Part shown: positions 1 through 8,216 of the stretch, in pieces
Position numbering within the stretch: the stretch's first letter is position 1
Layout of the letters: each line of letters begins with the position of its first letter
NCBI GenBank assembly: GCA_013375475.1
Contig: JABXKD010000024.1
Location: 1 to 45,792, forward strand
Reading direction: 5' to 3'
DNA length: 45,792 bases
Source of the DNA: Promethearchaeota archaeon
Lineage (GTDB): Archaea > Asgardarchaeota > Lokiarchaeia > Sigyniarchaeales > SOKP01
Program-made: the position numbers and the translations under genes
The notes under the pieces: model-generated
What the model saw: only the letters and a program-made list of their open reading frames with translations
Told to the model about the DNA's origin: nothing
The model's database searches: none

Positions 1-652
1 TCAGACTTCCTGTCACCGGAGATAATTTTTTGTTGTATCTCCTTAATGAGATGAGAAATAGAATAGTAAAAAGAATTGGCTCAAAGATTAATTGAACCGG
101 ATAATTAAGTAAAATGAAAAATATCGGAATTACTAAAGTAGTAAAAGATTCAAAAATGAGAGAGACCGCAGGACTTATCAAAAAATTCAACATTCTTACA
201 TCATCGGTCACTCTAGACATTAAATCTCCAACTCGTTGTTTGTCATGAAAGGATTGGCTTTTCCCTAATAACATGCCATAAAATTCCTTTCTTGTATCGC
301 GTTCAAGTCTTTGAGCTAATATTTCTCTTAAACTATAATTCAAAAGCCTAAATATCGGAGTTATCAAACCGAGAATTAAAATCGTTACTGTATAGAAGAT
401 AAGACTACCAATACCTCCGATTGAAAATTGGTCTACAGCGATTCCTATAGAAACAGAAATGGTTGAAGCTAAAATTGAGGCTATAATTGTAGTAAAAAGA
501 ACCACTAAAATAAATATTTTATTAGTTCCATGAAAAATGTGTGCTATAATCCATCTAAGGACTCCTTTTTTCCGAGCTTTTTGAAAATAATCTTTACCCG
601 CGGAGAACTCTGAAGTATTGGTTTGAATATCCTCAAAGGCGTGTTTGGGCAA
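1..652 (-). CDS. ABC exporter, transmembrane domain (partial, 3' end outside window)
   Basis: Reading the minus strand from 652 gives an open frame that runs off the window edge. After about 40 soluble residues comes a hydrophobic segment. The motif KQRVGDLMSRVTDDV follows, which is typical of the long cytoplasmic loop of type IV (MsbA/MdlB-like) ABC exporters, and then more membrane segments. The ATP-binding domain would lie beyond position 1. The start is TTG at 650-652: an in-frame TAA sits directly before it, and a GAGGT Shine-Dalgarno sequence lies 6 bases upstream, so this start is well supported. The substrate cannot be told from this part. Such proteins work as homo- or heterodimers in the cytoplasmic membrane. 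Confidence 0.85.
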   Translation of the reverse strand, partial: MPKHAFEDIQTNTSEFSAGKDYFQKARKKGVLRWIIAHIFHGTNKIFILVVLFTTIIASILASTISVSIGIAVDQFSIGGIGSLIFYTVTILILGLITPIFRLLNYSLREILAQRLERDTRKEFYGMLLGKSQSFHDKQRVGDLMSRVTDDVRMLNFLISPAVSLIFESFTTLVIPIFFILLNYPVQLIFEPILFTILFLISLRRYNKKLSPVTGSL

Positions 653-820
653 TTAGGGTACCTCTTTTCTTTTTAAAGTTCGAATTTTCATTCTTAGTTC
701 TAATTAATAATATGATTAAGATAAAAATAGTTAATAGATTTTATAGCTTTAAATTATAAATCCAAATTAATAAGGATAACCATCCATAAATAGAATTTTA
801 AAATAATTCAAAACGTGAAA

Positions 821-1018
821 TTAGCTTTTAGTATGGTTATTCTTAATACTTCTCATAAATTCAAGCTTTTCTGAAATTGCTAGAATTTGATGAGATTCGA
901 GGGTTTTTATATCGATTTTTTCAAACTCTAATCTACAATCAGCACAATGAATTGTATCACCCATGTCTATTATTTTACTGCTCTTACATCTGGGACAGAG
1001 TTTAAATTTGTTTTCCAT
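821..1018 (-). CDS. Small zinc-ribbon protein (65 aa)
   Basis: The protein has one compact zinc ribbon, CPRC near residue 8 and CADC near residue 26, followed by an amphipathic helical tail. Zinc ribbons of this kind usually bind nucleic acid or protein partners, but the exact role is unknown. An in-frame GTG lies five codons upstream at 1033. I chose ATG at 1018 because a TATA-like sequence near 1042-1050 (minus strand) would start transcription only a few bases before that ATG, giving a nearly leaderless message. It is one of about seven small cysteine-pair proteins in the window. Confidence 0.7.
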   Translation of the reverse strand: MENKFKLCPRCKSSKIIDMGDTIHCADCRLEFEKIDIKTLESHQILAISEKLEFMRSIKNNHTKS

Positions 1019-1134
1019 TTTGAACAGATTCACTGATCTTTACTTATATAAAAAAAAGATCCATTCCAGTTATTTAAAGGTATTCCAAAATATCTATTGT
1101 ATTAGATATTAAGGAATTTTTATTCTAAGGTAAC

Positions 1135-1467
1135 CTAAGTAATAAGATTTGAACCACAAAACGGGCAAAAAGTAGCAGAATCTTCGATTCTCTCGCCACA
1201 ATACTTACAAGTGTGAATTTTCTTTTCTGTTACCAATTTCTCTTTCACAATTTCATTTGATGATCGATATTTATTTTCGCTAGGTGAACTTCCTGTTTTG
1301 AGGGCTTTCTTTTTGGTCTTTACATTATCTACATTGGTATGGAGAAGTTTGTATATGATTAAAATGACGATCACAAAAATAACAATTACGATGATAAAAA
1401 TTAGAATAAAAAAACCGCTAAAAAAACCAAAAATATCGAACGGAAACATATTTTGCAGCATATTCAT
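1135..1467 (-). CDS. Membrane-anchored zinc-ribbon protein (110 aa)
   Basis: Residues about 10-45 form one long, very hydrophobic Ile/Val/Phe-rich membrane segment. A Lys/Ser-rich linker follows. The C-terminus is a zinc ribbon with CKYCG near residue 88 and CPFCG near residue 101. A single membrane helix plus a cytosolic terminal zinc ribbon is a common archaeal layout with no assigned biochemical role. The reading is clear, but the function is not. It is transcribed away from the stomatin-like gene, with about 220 bases between the two starts that can hold both promoters. Confidence 0.75.
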   Translation of the reverse strand: MNMLQNMFPFDIFGFFSGFFILIFIIVIVIFVIVILIIYKLLHTNVDNVKTKKKALKTGSSPSENKYRSSNEIVKEKLVTEKKIHTCKYCGERIEDSATFCPFCGSNLIT

Positions 1468-1685
1468 CCTATCAAGATAAAATCATTTTCTAAGATATAC
1501 TACAAAATTCACCTTAAAAAAGTTATGCTTAAGCTCGTTTTCCTTCAGTGTAAAATTATACTTACAAACTAGAATATAAAAAAGTTCGTATCCCTTTCCT
1601 ATTTTTAGGTTCTCATCAAATACATTTAAATATCTCATCTATCTATATATAGCATAACTTTACAAATTTTAAAAGAGGATGAAAT

Positions 1686-2462
1686 GTGATATTTCAAGGA
1701 TTTGATCCGTTATTTATAATAATCCCGGTTGTCGTAGTTGTTTTAATTTTTTTAACATGCTTCCTACTTGCGGGGATAAAGGTAATATTGGAATACGAAC
1801 GGCTTATAATATTCCGACTTGGAAAATACAAGCGAACAATAGGACCTGGTGTTGTTTACATACTCCCTGTTCTTGAAAAATCCAGGAAAGTTGATTTAAG
1901 AATTGTAACCGCGGATATACCTAGACAAGAAGTAATAACCAGGGACAATATACCCGTTTTAGCAAATACAGTAGTGTATTTCAAGGTCGAAAAACCATCG
2001 GATGCAATCATCAAAATTGAAAATTATGCTTTTGCTGTCAGGCAATATACTCAAGCTGCTTTAAGAGATGTTGTTGGAAATATGGAATTGGATAGTGTAT
2101 TAACTGAACGGGATAAAATTGCTGCTGATATTCGAGAAATTGTTGATCAAGAAACGAATGAATGGGGTATCGACATAAAAAGCATTAAGATACAAGAAAT
2201 AGAATTACCCGCTGAAATGAAGAGAGCCATGGCTAAACAAGCTGAAGCTGAACGAGAAAAAAGAGCTGCTATAATTGCGAGTGAAGGAGAACTTGCCTCC
2301 GCTAAAAACCTATCGGAAGCAGCATCAATGATGGCCTCTCAACCTGGTGCATTACAGCTTAGAACGCTTCAGACAATAAGAGACATTTCTCAAGACCCAT
2401 CGGAAAAGATAGTAATTTTTATGCCATCTGATATCGGTAACATTCTTAAGAAATTTACATAA
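1686..2462 (+). CDS. SPFH/stomatin-like membrane protein (slipin)
   Basis: At 258 aa this is the usual size for prokaryotic stomatins. An N-terminal hydrophobic hairpin (about residues 8-32) precedes the SPFH domain, with the family signatures LRIVTADIP and DNIPVLANT and a later DIKSIKIQEIELP stretch. A helical Ala/Glu-rich region then contains KRAMAKQAEAEREKRA, as in stomatins. These proteins form oligomers on the membrane and organise proteins or lipids around them. The start is GTG at 1686, with GAGG ten bases upstream. No nfeD-type partner is next to it. Instead, the HPS-like gene begins 16 bases after its stop, so the two are probably co-transcribed. Confidence 0.9.
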   Translation: MIFQGFDPLFIIIPVVVVVLIFLTCFLLAGIKVILEYERLIIFRLGKYKRTIGPGVVYILPVLEKSRKVDLRIVTADIPRQEVITRDNIPVLANTVVYFKVEKPSDAIIKIENYAFAVRQYTQAALRDVVGNMELDSVLTERDKIAADIREIVDQETNEWGIDIKSIKIQEIELPAEMKRAMAKQAEAEREKRAAIIASEGELASAKNLSEAASMMASQPGALQLRTLQTIRDISQDPSEKIVIFMPSDIGNILKKFT

Positions 2463-2478
2463 TTGAGGGGGTTCATGA

Positions 2479-3150
2479 ATGAGTAGAACCTTTGCAGATA
2501 ATCAAAGATACATTCAAATCGCATTTAACCATACAACAACAGATGTCTTAAATATTTTACCGCAAATCCCCTACGATCCCCGCTTAATTATCGAAGCTGG
2601 AACTCCTTACATTAAACGAGAAGGGATAGGTGGGATCAGGTTGATTAGAAGACTTTGGCGTGGTTTAGTTGTTGCTGATCTGAAAGTGACTGATGGAGCA
2701 AGCGAAGAAGTTCGACTCGCTTACTCCGCTGGTGCAAATGCGGTAACCGCTGCTGGAACTGCTCCAGAGGAAACATTGGATTTCTTTAACCAAGTTTGCG
2801 AACAATATGGAATTTTATCTATGATCGATATGCTTGGTCAGGAAAATCCTTTGAAAAAATTATTGCCCTTGAAGTATAAACCAAAAGCTGTGGTAATACA
2901 TAAGGGTAGAGACGAAGAAGCCAACCCGCGCAGTATTATTAGATTCAAGGATATAAATAAGGTTCGTTCAAAATACGGCGTTTTAATTTCTGTTGCTGGG
3001 GGATTAAATCAAGATTCGGTAAGAAAAGCTTATTTCAACGGTGCTGACATTGCTGTAGTAAATATTGTTAAATCTTCTGATGCAAACGAAGGTTTAGTTG
3101 ATATTATGAACTTTAGGAGCGTTATCCCCTCAATGCTAAAAGAAGTGTAA
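2479..3150 (+). CDS. OMPDC/HUMPS-superfamily decarboxylase-like protein (HPS-like)
   Basis: The 223-aa TIM-barrel protein has the family signature D-x-K-x-x-D (ADLKVTDG, about residues 72-79), which is shared by orotidine-5'-phosphate decarboxylase, hexulose-6-phosphate synthase and ketogulonate-6-phosphate decarboxylase. It also has IEAGTPYIKREG near the N-terminus and SVAGGLN near residue 172, the typical phosphate-binding Gly motif. IEAGTP and the AGAN-AV-A segment resemble hexulose-6-phosphate synthase (HPS) more than OMPDC. Archaeal HPS normally makes or breaks hexulose-6-phosphate in ribose and formaldehyde metabolism, but no hexulose isomerase or Fae gene is in view. GAGGGGG lies upstream of the ATG. 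Exact substrate uncertain. Confidence 0.75.
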   Translation: MSRTFADNQRYIQIAFNHTTTDVLNILPQIPYDPRLIIEAGTPYIKREGIGGIRLIRRLWRGLVVADLKVTDGASEEVRLAYSAGANAVTAAGTAPEETLDFFNQVCEQYGILSMIDMLGQENPLKKLLPLKYKPKAVVIHKGRDEEANPRSIIRFKDINKVRSKYGVLISVAGGLNQDSVRKAYFNGADIAVVNIVKSSDANEGLVDIMNFRSVIPSMLKEV

Positions 3151-3172
3151 TTAAATAAAATTTTTCAATTAC

Positions 3173-3181
3173 TTTTTTTTT
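3173..3181 (+). terminator. Oligo-T terminator after the stomatin/HPS-like pair
   Basis: Nine T residues occur 22 bases after the stop of the HPS-like gene. Archaeal RNA polymerase commonly stops at such T-runs without a hairpin. Confidence 0.5.
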
Positions 3182-3187
3182 AATAAT

Positions 3188-3439
3188 TTATCTGAATTCT
3201 TATATCATTCTATTAAGAGCTTATTACTACAATCTTTACAGAATAACTCAACAAAATTGTGAGATTCTTTCTGAAAAAGTCTATCTCGTTTTAAATCACA
3301 GCTATAACACTCTTTTTTTCGATAGAAAAAATTAGGAATTAGAAGATCATATGTTTTTTCTTTAACTTCACTCATAAAGCATTTATAATCAAGTCAACTT
3401 TAAAAATGCAGCCCCAGTGGCGATTTCTCGTTTTTAAAC
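3188..3439 (-). repeat. Duplicated segment, copy A (56-aa zinc protein gene with promoter)
   Basis: This stretch matches 7932-8185 over the small gene, about 20 bases of its 3' flank and about 60 bases of its 5' flank. The upstream part is unusually well kept: TTTAAAAAC (TATA-like), then an 11-base block CACTGGGGCTG that is identical in both copies, then TTGATTATAA and CTTT just before the ATG. The spacing places the G-rich block at the expected transcription start. Confidence 0.8.
3205..3375 (-). CDS. Small zinc-finger protein, copy A (56 aa)
   Basis: This short ORF was found by comparing two homologous stretches of the window. The protein starts MSEVKEKTYDLL and carries CYSC near residue 23 and CKDC near residue 46, a four-cysteine zinc site. 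Its paralogue at 7949-8119 has the same length and the same four cysteines. The differences between the copies are largely conservative or synonymous, so the frame is under protein-level constraint. No SD sequence is visible. The function is unknown. Size and cysteine spacing suggest a nucleic-acid or protein adaptor. The promoter region is shared with copy B. Confidence 0.8.
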   Translation of the reverse strand: MSEVKEKTYDLLIPNFFYRKKECYSCDLKRDRLFQKESHNFVELFCKDCSNKLLIE

Positions 3440-3448
3440 TATTAAAAG

Positions 3449-3835
3449 TCATTGTTTAACTTTTTCGAGTTCTTCAATCCACTTATCTAAAGAAGAAACC
3501 CACCACGCAGCGGCTTCTTCTTCTCCATTTTCGTTTTGAAACATTACTTTTAACAATTTTCTAAATACAGATTTACGTAAAAACGATTTAGTAATTTCAA
3601 CTTTTAAAATAGTTGTAGTAGGAATTTTTAGAACTTTTTTCGGATGCCACATTTCGAAGTATAATTCTTCCTGAGTGAGAACTAAAACGCCGTTTCCTCT
3701 TATTTGACGCGATTTATAGGAATCTTGACCAAAGAAATTAGCACTGTTTAGCGAAATAATAATATTTTTCCCTTTAAATTTATCTCTGATCTCGCTAATT
3801 CGCTTTTGGAACACTTTTTTTACCATATTGCTCAC
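3449..3835 (-). CDS. PH/GRAM-like domain protein (128 aa)
   Basis: An N-terminal basic helix (about residues 1-22) is followed by alternating beta strands, including GNGVLVLTQEELYFEMW, and a final amphipathic helix, SLDKWIEELEKV. A 'G-x-L-x-L-T-x-x-x-L-Y-F' strand, a KVLKIP strand and a closing helix is the pattern of bacterial/archaeal PH or GRAM-like domains, which bind lipids or proteins. This is inference from pattern only. It lacks membrane segments. It lies between the 56-aa zinc gene and the divergently transcribed Lrp gene. Confidence 0.55.
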   Translation of the reverse strand: MSNMVKKVFQKRISEIRDKFKGKNIIISLNSANFFGQDSYKSRQIRGNGVLVLTQEELYFEMWHPKKVLKIPTTTILKVEITKSFLRKSVFRKLLKVMFQNENGEEEAAAWWVSSLDKWIEELEKVKQ

Positions 3836-3945
3836 ATCGATTTTTATATTAAGAATGTTTCTTTGAAATAAAAATATTATTTCAAGAACTTCATATAATT
3901 AGAAAATAAGAAATCTTAAAATTCAATCATAACATTTTGTTTAAT

Positions 3946-4437
3946 ATGAAAGATAAGGAACTCACTTCAGTCGAAGATGTAGATCTTAACATTTTAGGCG
4001 TTCTTAGCAAAAATAGTCGCGAAAATTATAATCAGATCGCTCTTAAATTAGAAAAATCTCCCGTTACTATTAAAAAGCATGTGGAAGAACTAGAAAAAGA
4101 GGGAGTAATTAAAGGATACGGAATAGATATTGATTTTGAAAAATTAGGATATGATATTATAGCTACAATAGAAATTACAGTTTCAAAAGGCAAAATGATT
4201 GAAGTAGAAACAGATATTGCTGAGAACCCTAATGTTTTTGGAGTTTACGACATTACAGGAGATTATGACGCTCTCGTATTCGCTCGTTTCAAAACTCGTA
4301 AGGAACTAAGTGAAATGGTAAAAAAACTTCACGCTTCTCCAAATGTAGAACGGACAAATACCCATCTAATTTTAAATGTAATCAAAGAGGGAAGCTCTTT
4401 CGTTAAATTGCTAGAAAAAGAGAATAAAAAGAAGTAG
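3946..4437 (+). CDS. Lrp/AsnC-family transcription regulator
   Basis: A winged helix-turn-helix occupies residues about 10-55 (LNILGVLSKNSRENYNQIA, then the recognition helix around SPVTIKKHVEEL). The RAM/effector-binding domain follows (about 60-140), with GVYDITGDYDALVF and a NVIKE end. Length (163 aa) is normal. Such proteins form dimers or octamers and control amino-acid metabolism genes in response to amino acids. A TTG at 3937 is an alternative start, but ATG at 3946 fits the family N-terminus better. No SD sequence is visible. A deleted remnant of a close paralogue lies at 9893-9977. Confidence 0.9.
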   Translation: MKDKELTSVEDVDLNILGVLSKNSRENYNQIALKLEKSPVTIKKHVEELEKEGVIKGYGIDIDFEKLGYDIIATIEITVSKGKMIEVETDIAENPNVFGVYDITGDYDALVFARFKTRKELSEMVKKLHASPNVERTNTHLILNVIKEGSSFVKLLEKENKKK

Positions 4438-4593
4438 AAACACATTCAATCTTCAACATATAACTAATGAATTACTTCATTTTTTGTATTAAGTTATCCA
4501 ATTTCTTAAAATATTCTATTAGAAACTTTACTTTTTCACTAAAAGCTGGAGACTAAATATAAGGAAAGAAATGGGAGAATTTAATATTTTTTG

Positions 4594-4605
4594 AAAAAAA
4601 AAAAA
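4594..4605 (-). terminator. Oligo-T terminator for the symporter gene
   Basis: Twelve A on the given strand read as twelve T on the minus strand, 13 bases beyond the symporter stop codon. Confidence 0.55.
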
Positions 4606-4617
4606 GTTAATTAGTAC

Positions 4618-6015
4618 TCATTTTTCAATGCTTGTTTTCTCTCTTTTTTCATTGTGTAATCCTTCTAGCTTACGCTTTATTTCTCCATATTTTTCTTTTG
4701 TAAGTGGGAATTTTCTAATTGCTATCAATCCTATTGTTAACGCAACAGCGGGAAAAATGAACATTAAGCTTCTAAGTCCAAAAATTGTATATTCTGTTGT
4801 TCCTACAGGGTCAAAAGTAGCCCATCCAACGCTATTGAAAACAACATTAATACTGAGAATTACTAAAATCGTTGATAACTTGGTAAGTAAAGCATTTATC
4901 CCGTAATAACCACCATCTCGTCTCGTACCCATTTTTAGTTCGTCTTCGTCTATTATCGCAGCAAGAAGGATGTCTCCAAAAAATATTGCGCCTGAAATTC
5001 CTATTCCTACAAATATGAACGCAATAAATCCTGTCTCTATATTGAAAATAAACATAAATGGGGCTAATGAAATTATGAAAACTACCATAGATATCATTAC
5101 TCCTTTTTTCATCCCTACTTTGATAATGATAAAACGCCAGAGTGCCATAAAAATCGCGGCTGAAATAAAAGCTAGTCCTAACAATATCCCTAATAGTGTT
5201 GCATCGCTTATTCCCAACACAGTATCTCCATAAAGGGGGGCGATCATTGGAAGCATCCCTACGACATACCAATAAGTTATATTCATAATAATAAAGATTC
5301 TAAAAGATTTGTTTTTCAAGGAAAACTTTAAAGACGAGAAAATTGATGGTGCTGTTTTGTAATCTTCGGAGAACTCGGTTCTTTCTCTTATTCCAAATTT
5401 TATCATAATAATTGCTCCTACGAAGATCAATATAGCCATAACTATTCCAGCGTACATAAATTCAGTTATGTATGCCTTGTCTGTTAAATCAGTAATTATA
5501 AGTGTCGGTAATAAGAAAGCAAAAAGCAAACCTATTACGGTAAATGTTTGTTTAACGGCGCTAGCTTTTGCCCGATTGCTTATTCCTTGAAACATCTCTG
5601 GAAATAAGGCGCAATAATTTAGATCGTACATCGTATAGAATGTATCAAACAAAGCGATAATAACTAGGAAATATATAAATGATAAAACCGCTGAGTCAGC
5701 AGGTGGCGTCCATAATAGTACAATTATTATACATAATGGGATGATAGACACAATAATATAAGGTGTTCTTCTTCCCCATTTAGTTTTCGTTCTATCGGAT
5801 AAAGCACCTAATAGTGGGTCGTTAATAGCATTCCAAATAGACCATAGTATGAATCCAAGTGTGATCAGATTAATATTTAAACCCACTATAGCGTAGTAGA
5901 ATGTAAACACATATATTGTAAACATTTGCGAGGCGATCGCGTCAGAAAATTGTCCAATACCAAATAATATCCTTTTTTTTGTGGAATCTTTATCTACCCT
6001 TTCATTATTACTCAA
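4618..6015 (-). CDS. GPH-family (MelB/XylP-like) sugar:cation symporter, MFS fold
   Basis: The 465-aa protein has about 12 predicted membrane helices. The signature NDPLLGALSDRTKTKWGRR between helices 2 and 3 contains the conserved Asp and the D-R-T-x-x-x-x-G-R-R loop of the glycoside-pentoside-hexuronide family. These symporters import sugars with Na+ or H+. The central loop is rich in charged residues, and the C-terminus is a charged cytosolic tail, as in MelB. Substrate cannot be told from sequence. It diverges from the corrinoid-methyltransferase fusion gene. The window's GH20 hexosaminidase could process imported glycosides, but the two are not in one operon. Confidence 0.9.
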   Translation of the reverse strand: MSNNERVDKDSTKKRILFGIGQFSDAIASQMFTIYVFTFYYAIVGLNINLITLGFILWSIWNAINDPLLGALSDRTKTKWGRRTPYIIVSIIPLCIIIVLLWTPPADSAVLSFIYFLVIIALFDTFYTMYDLNYCALFPEMFQGISNRAKASAVKQTFTVIGLLFAFLLPTLIITDLTDKAYITEFMYAGIVMAILIFVGAIIMIKFGIRERTEFSEDYKTAPSIFSSLKFSLKNKSFRIFIIMNITYWYVVGMLPMIAPLYGDTVLGISDATLLGILLGLAFISAAIFMALWRFIIIKVGMKKGVMISMVVFIISLAPFMFIFNIETGFIAFIFVGIGISGAIFFGDILLAAIIDEDELKMGTRRDGGYYGINALLTKLSTILVILSINVVFNSVGWATFDPVGTTEYTIFGLRSLMFIFPAVALTIGLIAIRKFPLTKEKYGEIKRKLEGLHNEKREKTSIEK

Positions 6016-6106
6016 ATTTATTCACATTGTTTTTTAAAAAATTTAAAATTAAATATACATTAAACAATGATTCATATATAGTTTTTCAATCTTTTTTTTT
6101 TTAAAA

Positions 6107-6147
6107 ATTGCATAGCTATAATAGTTTTATTAACATGCTAATGCAAT
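6107..6147. promoter_or_regulatory. Inverted repeat between divergent promoters
   Basis: ATTGCAT (6107-6113) and ATGCAAT (6141-6147) form a 7-base inverted repeat. It sits between the divergent symporter and corrinoid-methyltransferase genes, upstream of the latter's ATG at 6205. It could be an operator for either gene. Chance is possible in such AT-rich DNA. Confidence 0.3.
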
Positions 6148-6204
6148 ATTTATTCATCTAACTTTTAAAAAAGTAAAAATTTATGAAAATTAAAAGGGAA
6201 ATAC

Positions 6205-7881
6205 ATGCTAAATGATAATCTTGAGCAAATAACGGAAGCAACTGTGAAGGGCGATTATAAAAATATCGGAAAATTAGTTAGAAGAGCTTCACGACAAGGA
6301 GTTTCGCGTGAAAGCATCATTCAAGCTTTATCAGCCGGTTTAACTGATATAAGTAAAAAATATAAAATTAAAGGGATGTATCTTGATGATATAATAAAGT
6401 CAGCAGGAGCTTTTGAAGTAGGGATTCAATCGTTAGGACTATCTGATGAACCTAAAGAGCCTGAAAAAAAGATTGTTTTAGGAGTCATGGGTGGACCGTG
6501 GACGATTGGTACGAATATCGTGGCAGCAAATCTTAAAGCTAAGGGGTTTGAAGTAATCGATGCAGGATCGGATGTATCTCCCGAAAAAATTGCGCAAGTA
6601 GTGAAAGAATCTAATGCGAGAATAGTAGCCTCTGCGATTTATCTTATGCAATCTAAAGGTGAAGTCGAAAAATTAGAAAACGAACTATGGAAGCTTGGAG
6701 TGCGCCACAAAATCAGAACAATTTTGAGCGGTCCTGCGGGCTCTCCAGCAATGGCCGCGAAATATAATGTTGATACATATGTTAAAGATGTAAATGAATT
6801 ACTGTTAAAATCTTTAGAATATTCTAATGATTTAAAAGATGAAATGACTTCATACGATCGTGTTATGACATCTGTAAAGCATAAAGAGCCAGATAGAGTA
6901 CCATTTATGCCCTTTGCCCAAACATTCACAGCAAAATTTGCAGAAATTCCATTTTCGGCATATGTAAGTAAAGCGGAAAAATTTTTAGAAGGACAAATGA
7001 AAGCATATAAAGCTTTTGGATGGGATGCCTTATGTTTTTCTTCAGATGTGGGAATGTATGCCGGTGCTCTAGGTGCAAAAGTCGAATTTCCTTACGATGA
7101 TATCCCTCGAGTTGTAAAGCCATTACTTAGCCACACAACTATGTATCATGATTCTCAAAAATTAAAAATACCGGACCTGACGAAAGCTGGACGTCTAACA
7201 GAGTCAATCAAAGCTATAGAACTAGCTAAAAAAGAGGTAAGGGGCGAGGTTCCTATAATTGGTTGGACCGAAGGACCATTTCAAGGGGTTACATTGTTAT
7301 CGGGAGCAGATCCTCTCTCTCTTTTTTACACATTAGATCATATTGACGAATTTAAAGAAATTTTGGATTGGTATGCAGATTTCGAAATTGAAGTTGCAAA
7401 AGCGATGTATGAGGCGGGTGCAGATATTATAGGTGTAGGTGAAACTGCTGCTTATTTTATGTCTCCCACATATTTTAAGCAATTTTGCTTGGAGCCCGAG
7501 AAAAAAGTGTGCCATGCTATTAAAAAACTTGGTATGGTACCTTTAATTCATTGTTGTGGTTATGTACCTCAATGTCTTCATTTTTCAAAAGAAACTAACC
7601 CTGGAGGTGCAATTCAATTTGATTATCAAGTTGATTTAGCCTGGGCTAAAGAACTTTTACGCGGAGAAGTAACGATAATGGGAAACTTGGACTATAATAA
7701 ACTTACAGAGGCTGATCCCAAACAAGTTTCAGACAACTGCACTAAAAAGTTAAAGATAGCTGCTGAAGGTGGTGGTTATTGGCTAGCATTTGGTTGTGAA
7801 ATTCCACGAGAACTACCAATAGACAACATGAAGGCTATTTTGAGAACTCTAAAAACATCCGGAAAATATCCAATCCAATAA
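6205..7881 (+). CDS. Corrinoid-binding protein fused to UroD-type (MtaA/MtbA-like) methyltransferase
   Basis: Residues about 1-85 form the helical cap of methyltransferase corrinoid proteins, and 88-205 the B12-binding Rossmann domain (IVAANLKAKGFEVIDAGSDV). Residues about 215-558 are a uroporphyrinogen-decarboxylase-like methyltransferase. In the C-terminal half, H449-x-C451 and a later Cys at 531 match the zinc ligands of MtaA/MtbA, which move a methyl group from a corrinoid protein to a thiol. The usual corrinoid motif D-x-H-x-x-G is changed: the site reads GGPWTIGTN (residues 96-104), with Trp99 at the cobalt-ligand His position. In known systems the two parts are separate proteins. AAAGGGA before the ATG may serve as SD sequence. 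No substrate-specific methyltransferase is adjacent. Confidence 0.85.
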   Translation: MLNDNLEQITEATVKGDYKNIGKLVRRASRQGVSRESIIQALSAGLTDISKKYKIKGMYLDDIIKSAGAFEVGIQSLGLSDEPKEPEKKIVLGVMGGPWTIGTNIVAANLKAKGFEVIDAGSDVSPEKIAQVVKESNARIVASAIYLMQSKGEVEKLENELWKLGVRHKIRTILSGPAGSPAMAAKYNVDTYVKDVNELLLKSLEYSNDLKDEMTSYDRVMTSVKHKEPDRVPFMPFAQTFTAKFAEIPFSAYVSKAEKFLEGQMKAYKAFGWDALCFSSDVGMYAGALGAKVEFPYDDIPRVVKPLLSHTTMYHDSQKLKIPDLTKAGRLTESIKAIELAKKEVRGEVPIIGWTEGPFQGVTLLSGADPLSLFYTLDHIDEFKEILDWYADFEIEVAKAMYEAGADIIGVGETAAYFMSPTYFKQFCLEPEKKVCHAIKKLGMVPLIHCCGYVPQCLHFSKETNPGGAIQFDYQVDLAWAKELLRGEVTIMGNLDYNKLTEADPKQVSDNCTKKLKIAAEGGGYWLAFGCEIPRELPIDNMKAILRTLKTSGKYPIQ

Positions 7882-7931
7882 AAAAAAACAAATTATTTAC
7901 AATTTTTGCATAATCTTACTTCTAATTTTAT

Positions 7932-8185
7932 TTATCTAATTCCTAGAATCATTCTATTAAGAGAGTATTTCTACAATCTTTACAGAACAGCTCTATGAAA
8001 TTATAAGATTCTTTCAAAAATAGTCTATGTCGTTTTAAATCACAACCATAACACTCTTTTTTTCGATAGAAGAAATTAGGAATCAGAAGATCATGCGATT
8101 TTTCTTTAACATCACTCATAAAGAACTTATAATCAAATTATTAATATAAATTCAGCCCCAGTGTTGATTTCTAGTTTTTAAAATA
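7932..8185 (-). repeat. Duplicated segment, copy B (56-aa zinc protein gene with promoter)
   Basis: This is the partner of 3188-3439. The identical 11-base block is at 8153-8163 (given strand CAGCCCCAGTG) and the TATA-like run at about 8175-8184. Both copies lie on the same strand about 4.7 kb apart, so this is a direct repeat. Confidence 0.8.
7949..8119 (-). CDS. Small zinc-finger protein, copy B (56 aa)
   Basis: This is the same length and layout as 3205-3375: it begins MSDVKEKSHDLL, with CYGC near residue 23 and CKDC near residue 46, and ends LLIE. The core PNFFYRKKECY is identical between the two proteins. It lies about 100 bases downstream of the GH20 gene on the same strand, but keeps its own conserved promoter block, so it is probably transcribed separately. 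Function unknown. Confidence 0.8.
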   Translation of the reverse strand: MSDVKEKSHDLLIPNFFYRKKECYGCDLKRHRLFLKESYNFIELFCKDCRNTLLIE

Positions 8186-8216
8186 TAAAGAGCCTTTTTT
8201 TTTAATATTGAAATGC

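Noticed and set aside
4847..5272. Minus-strand ORF of 141 codons in the symporter region
   Set aside because: It is a different frame of the symporter gene; its composition is unlike a protein and it has no promoter or SD sequence.
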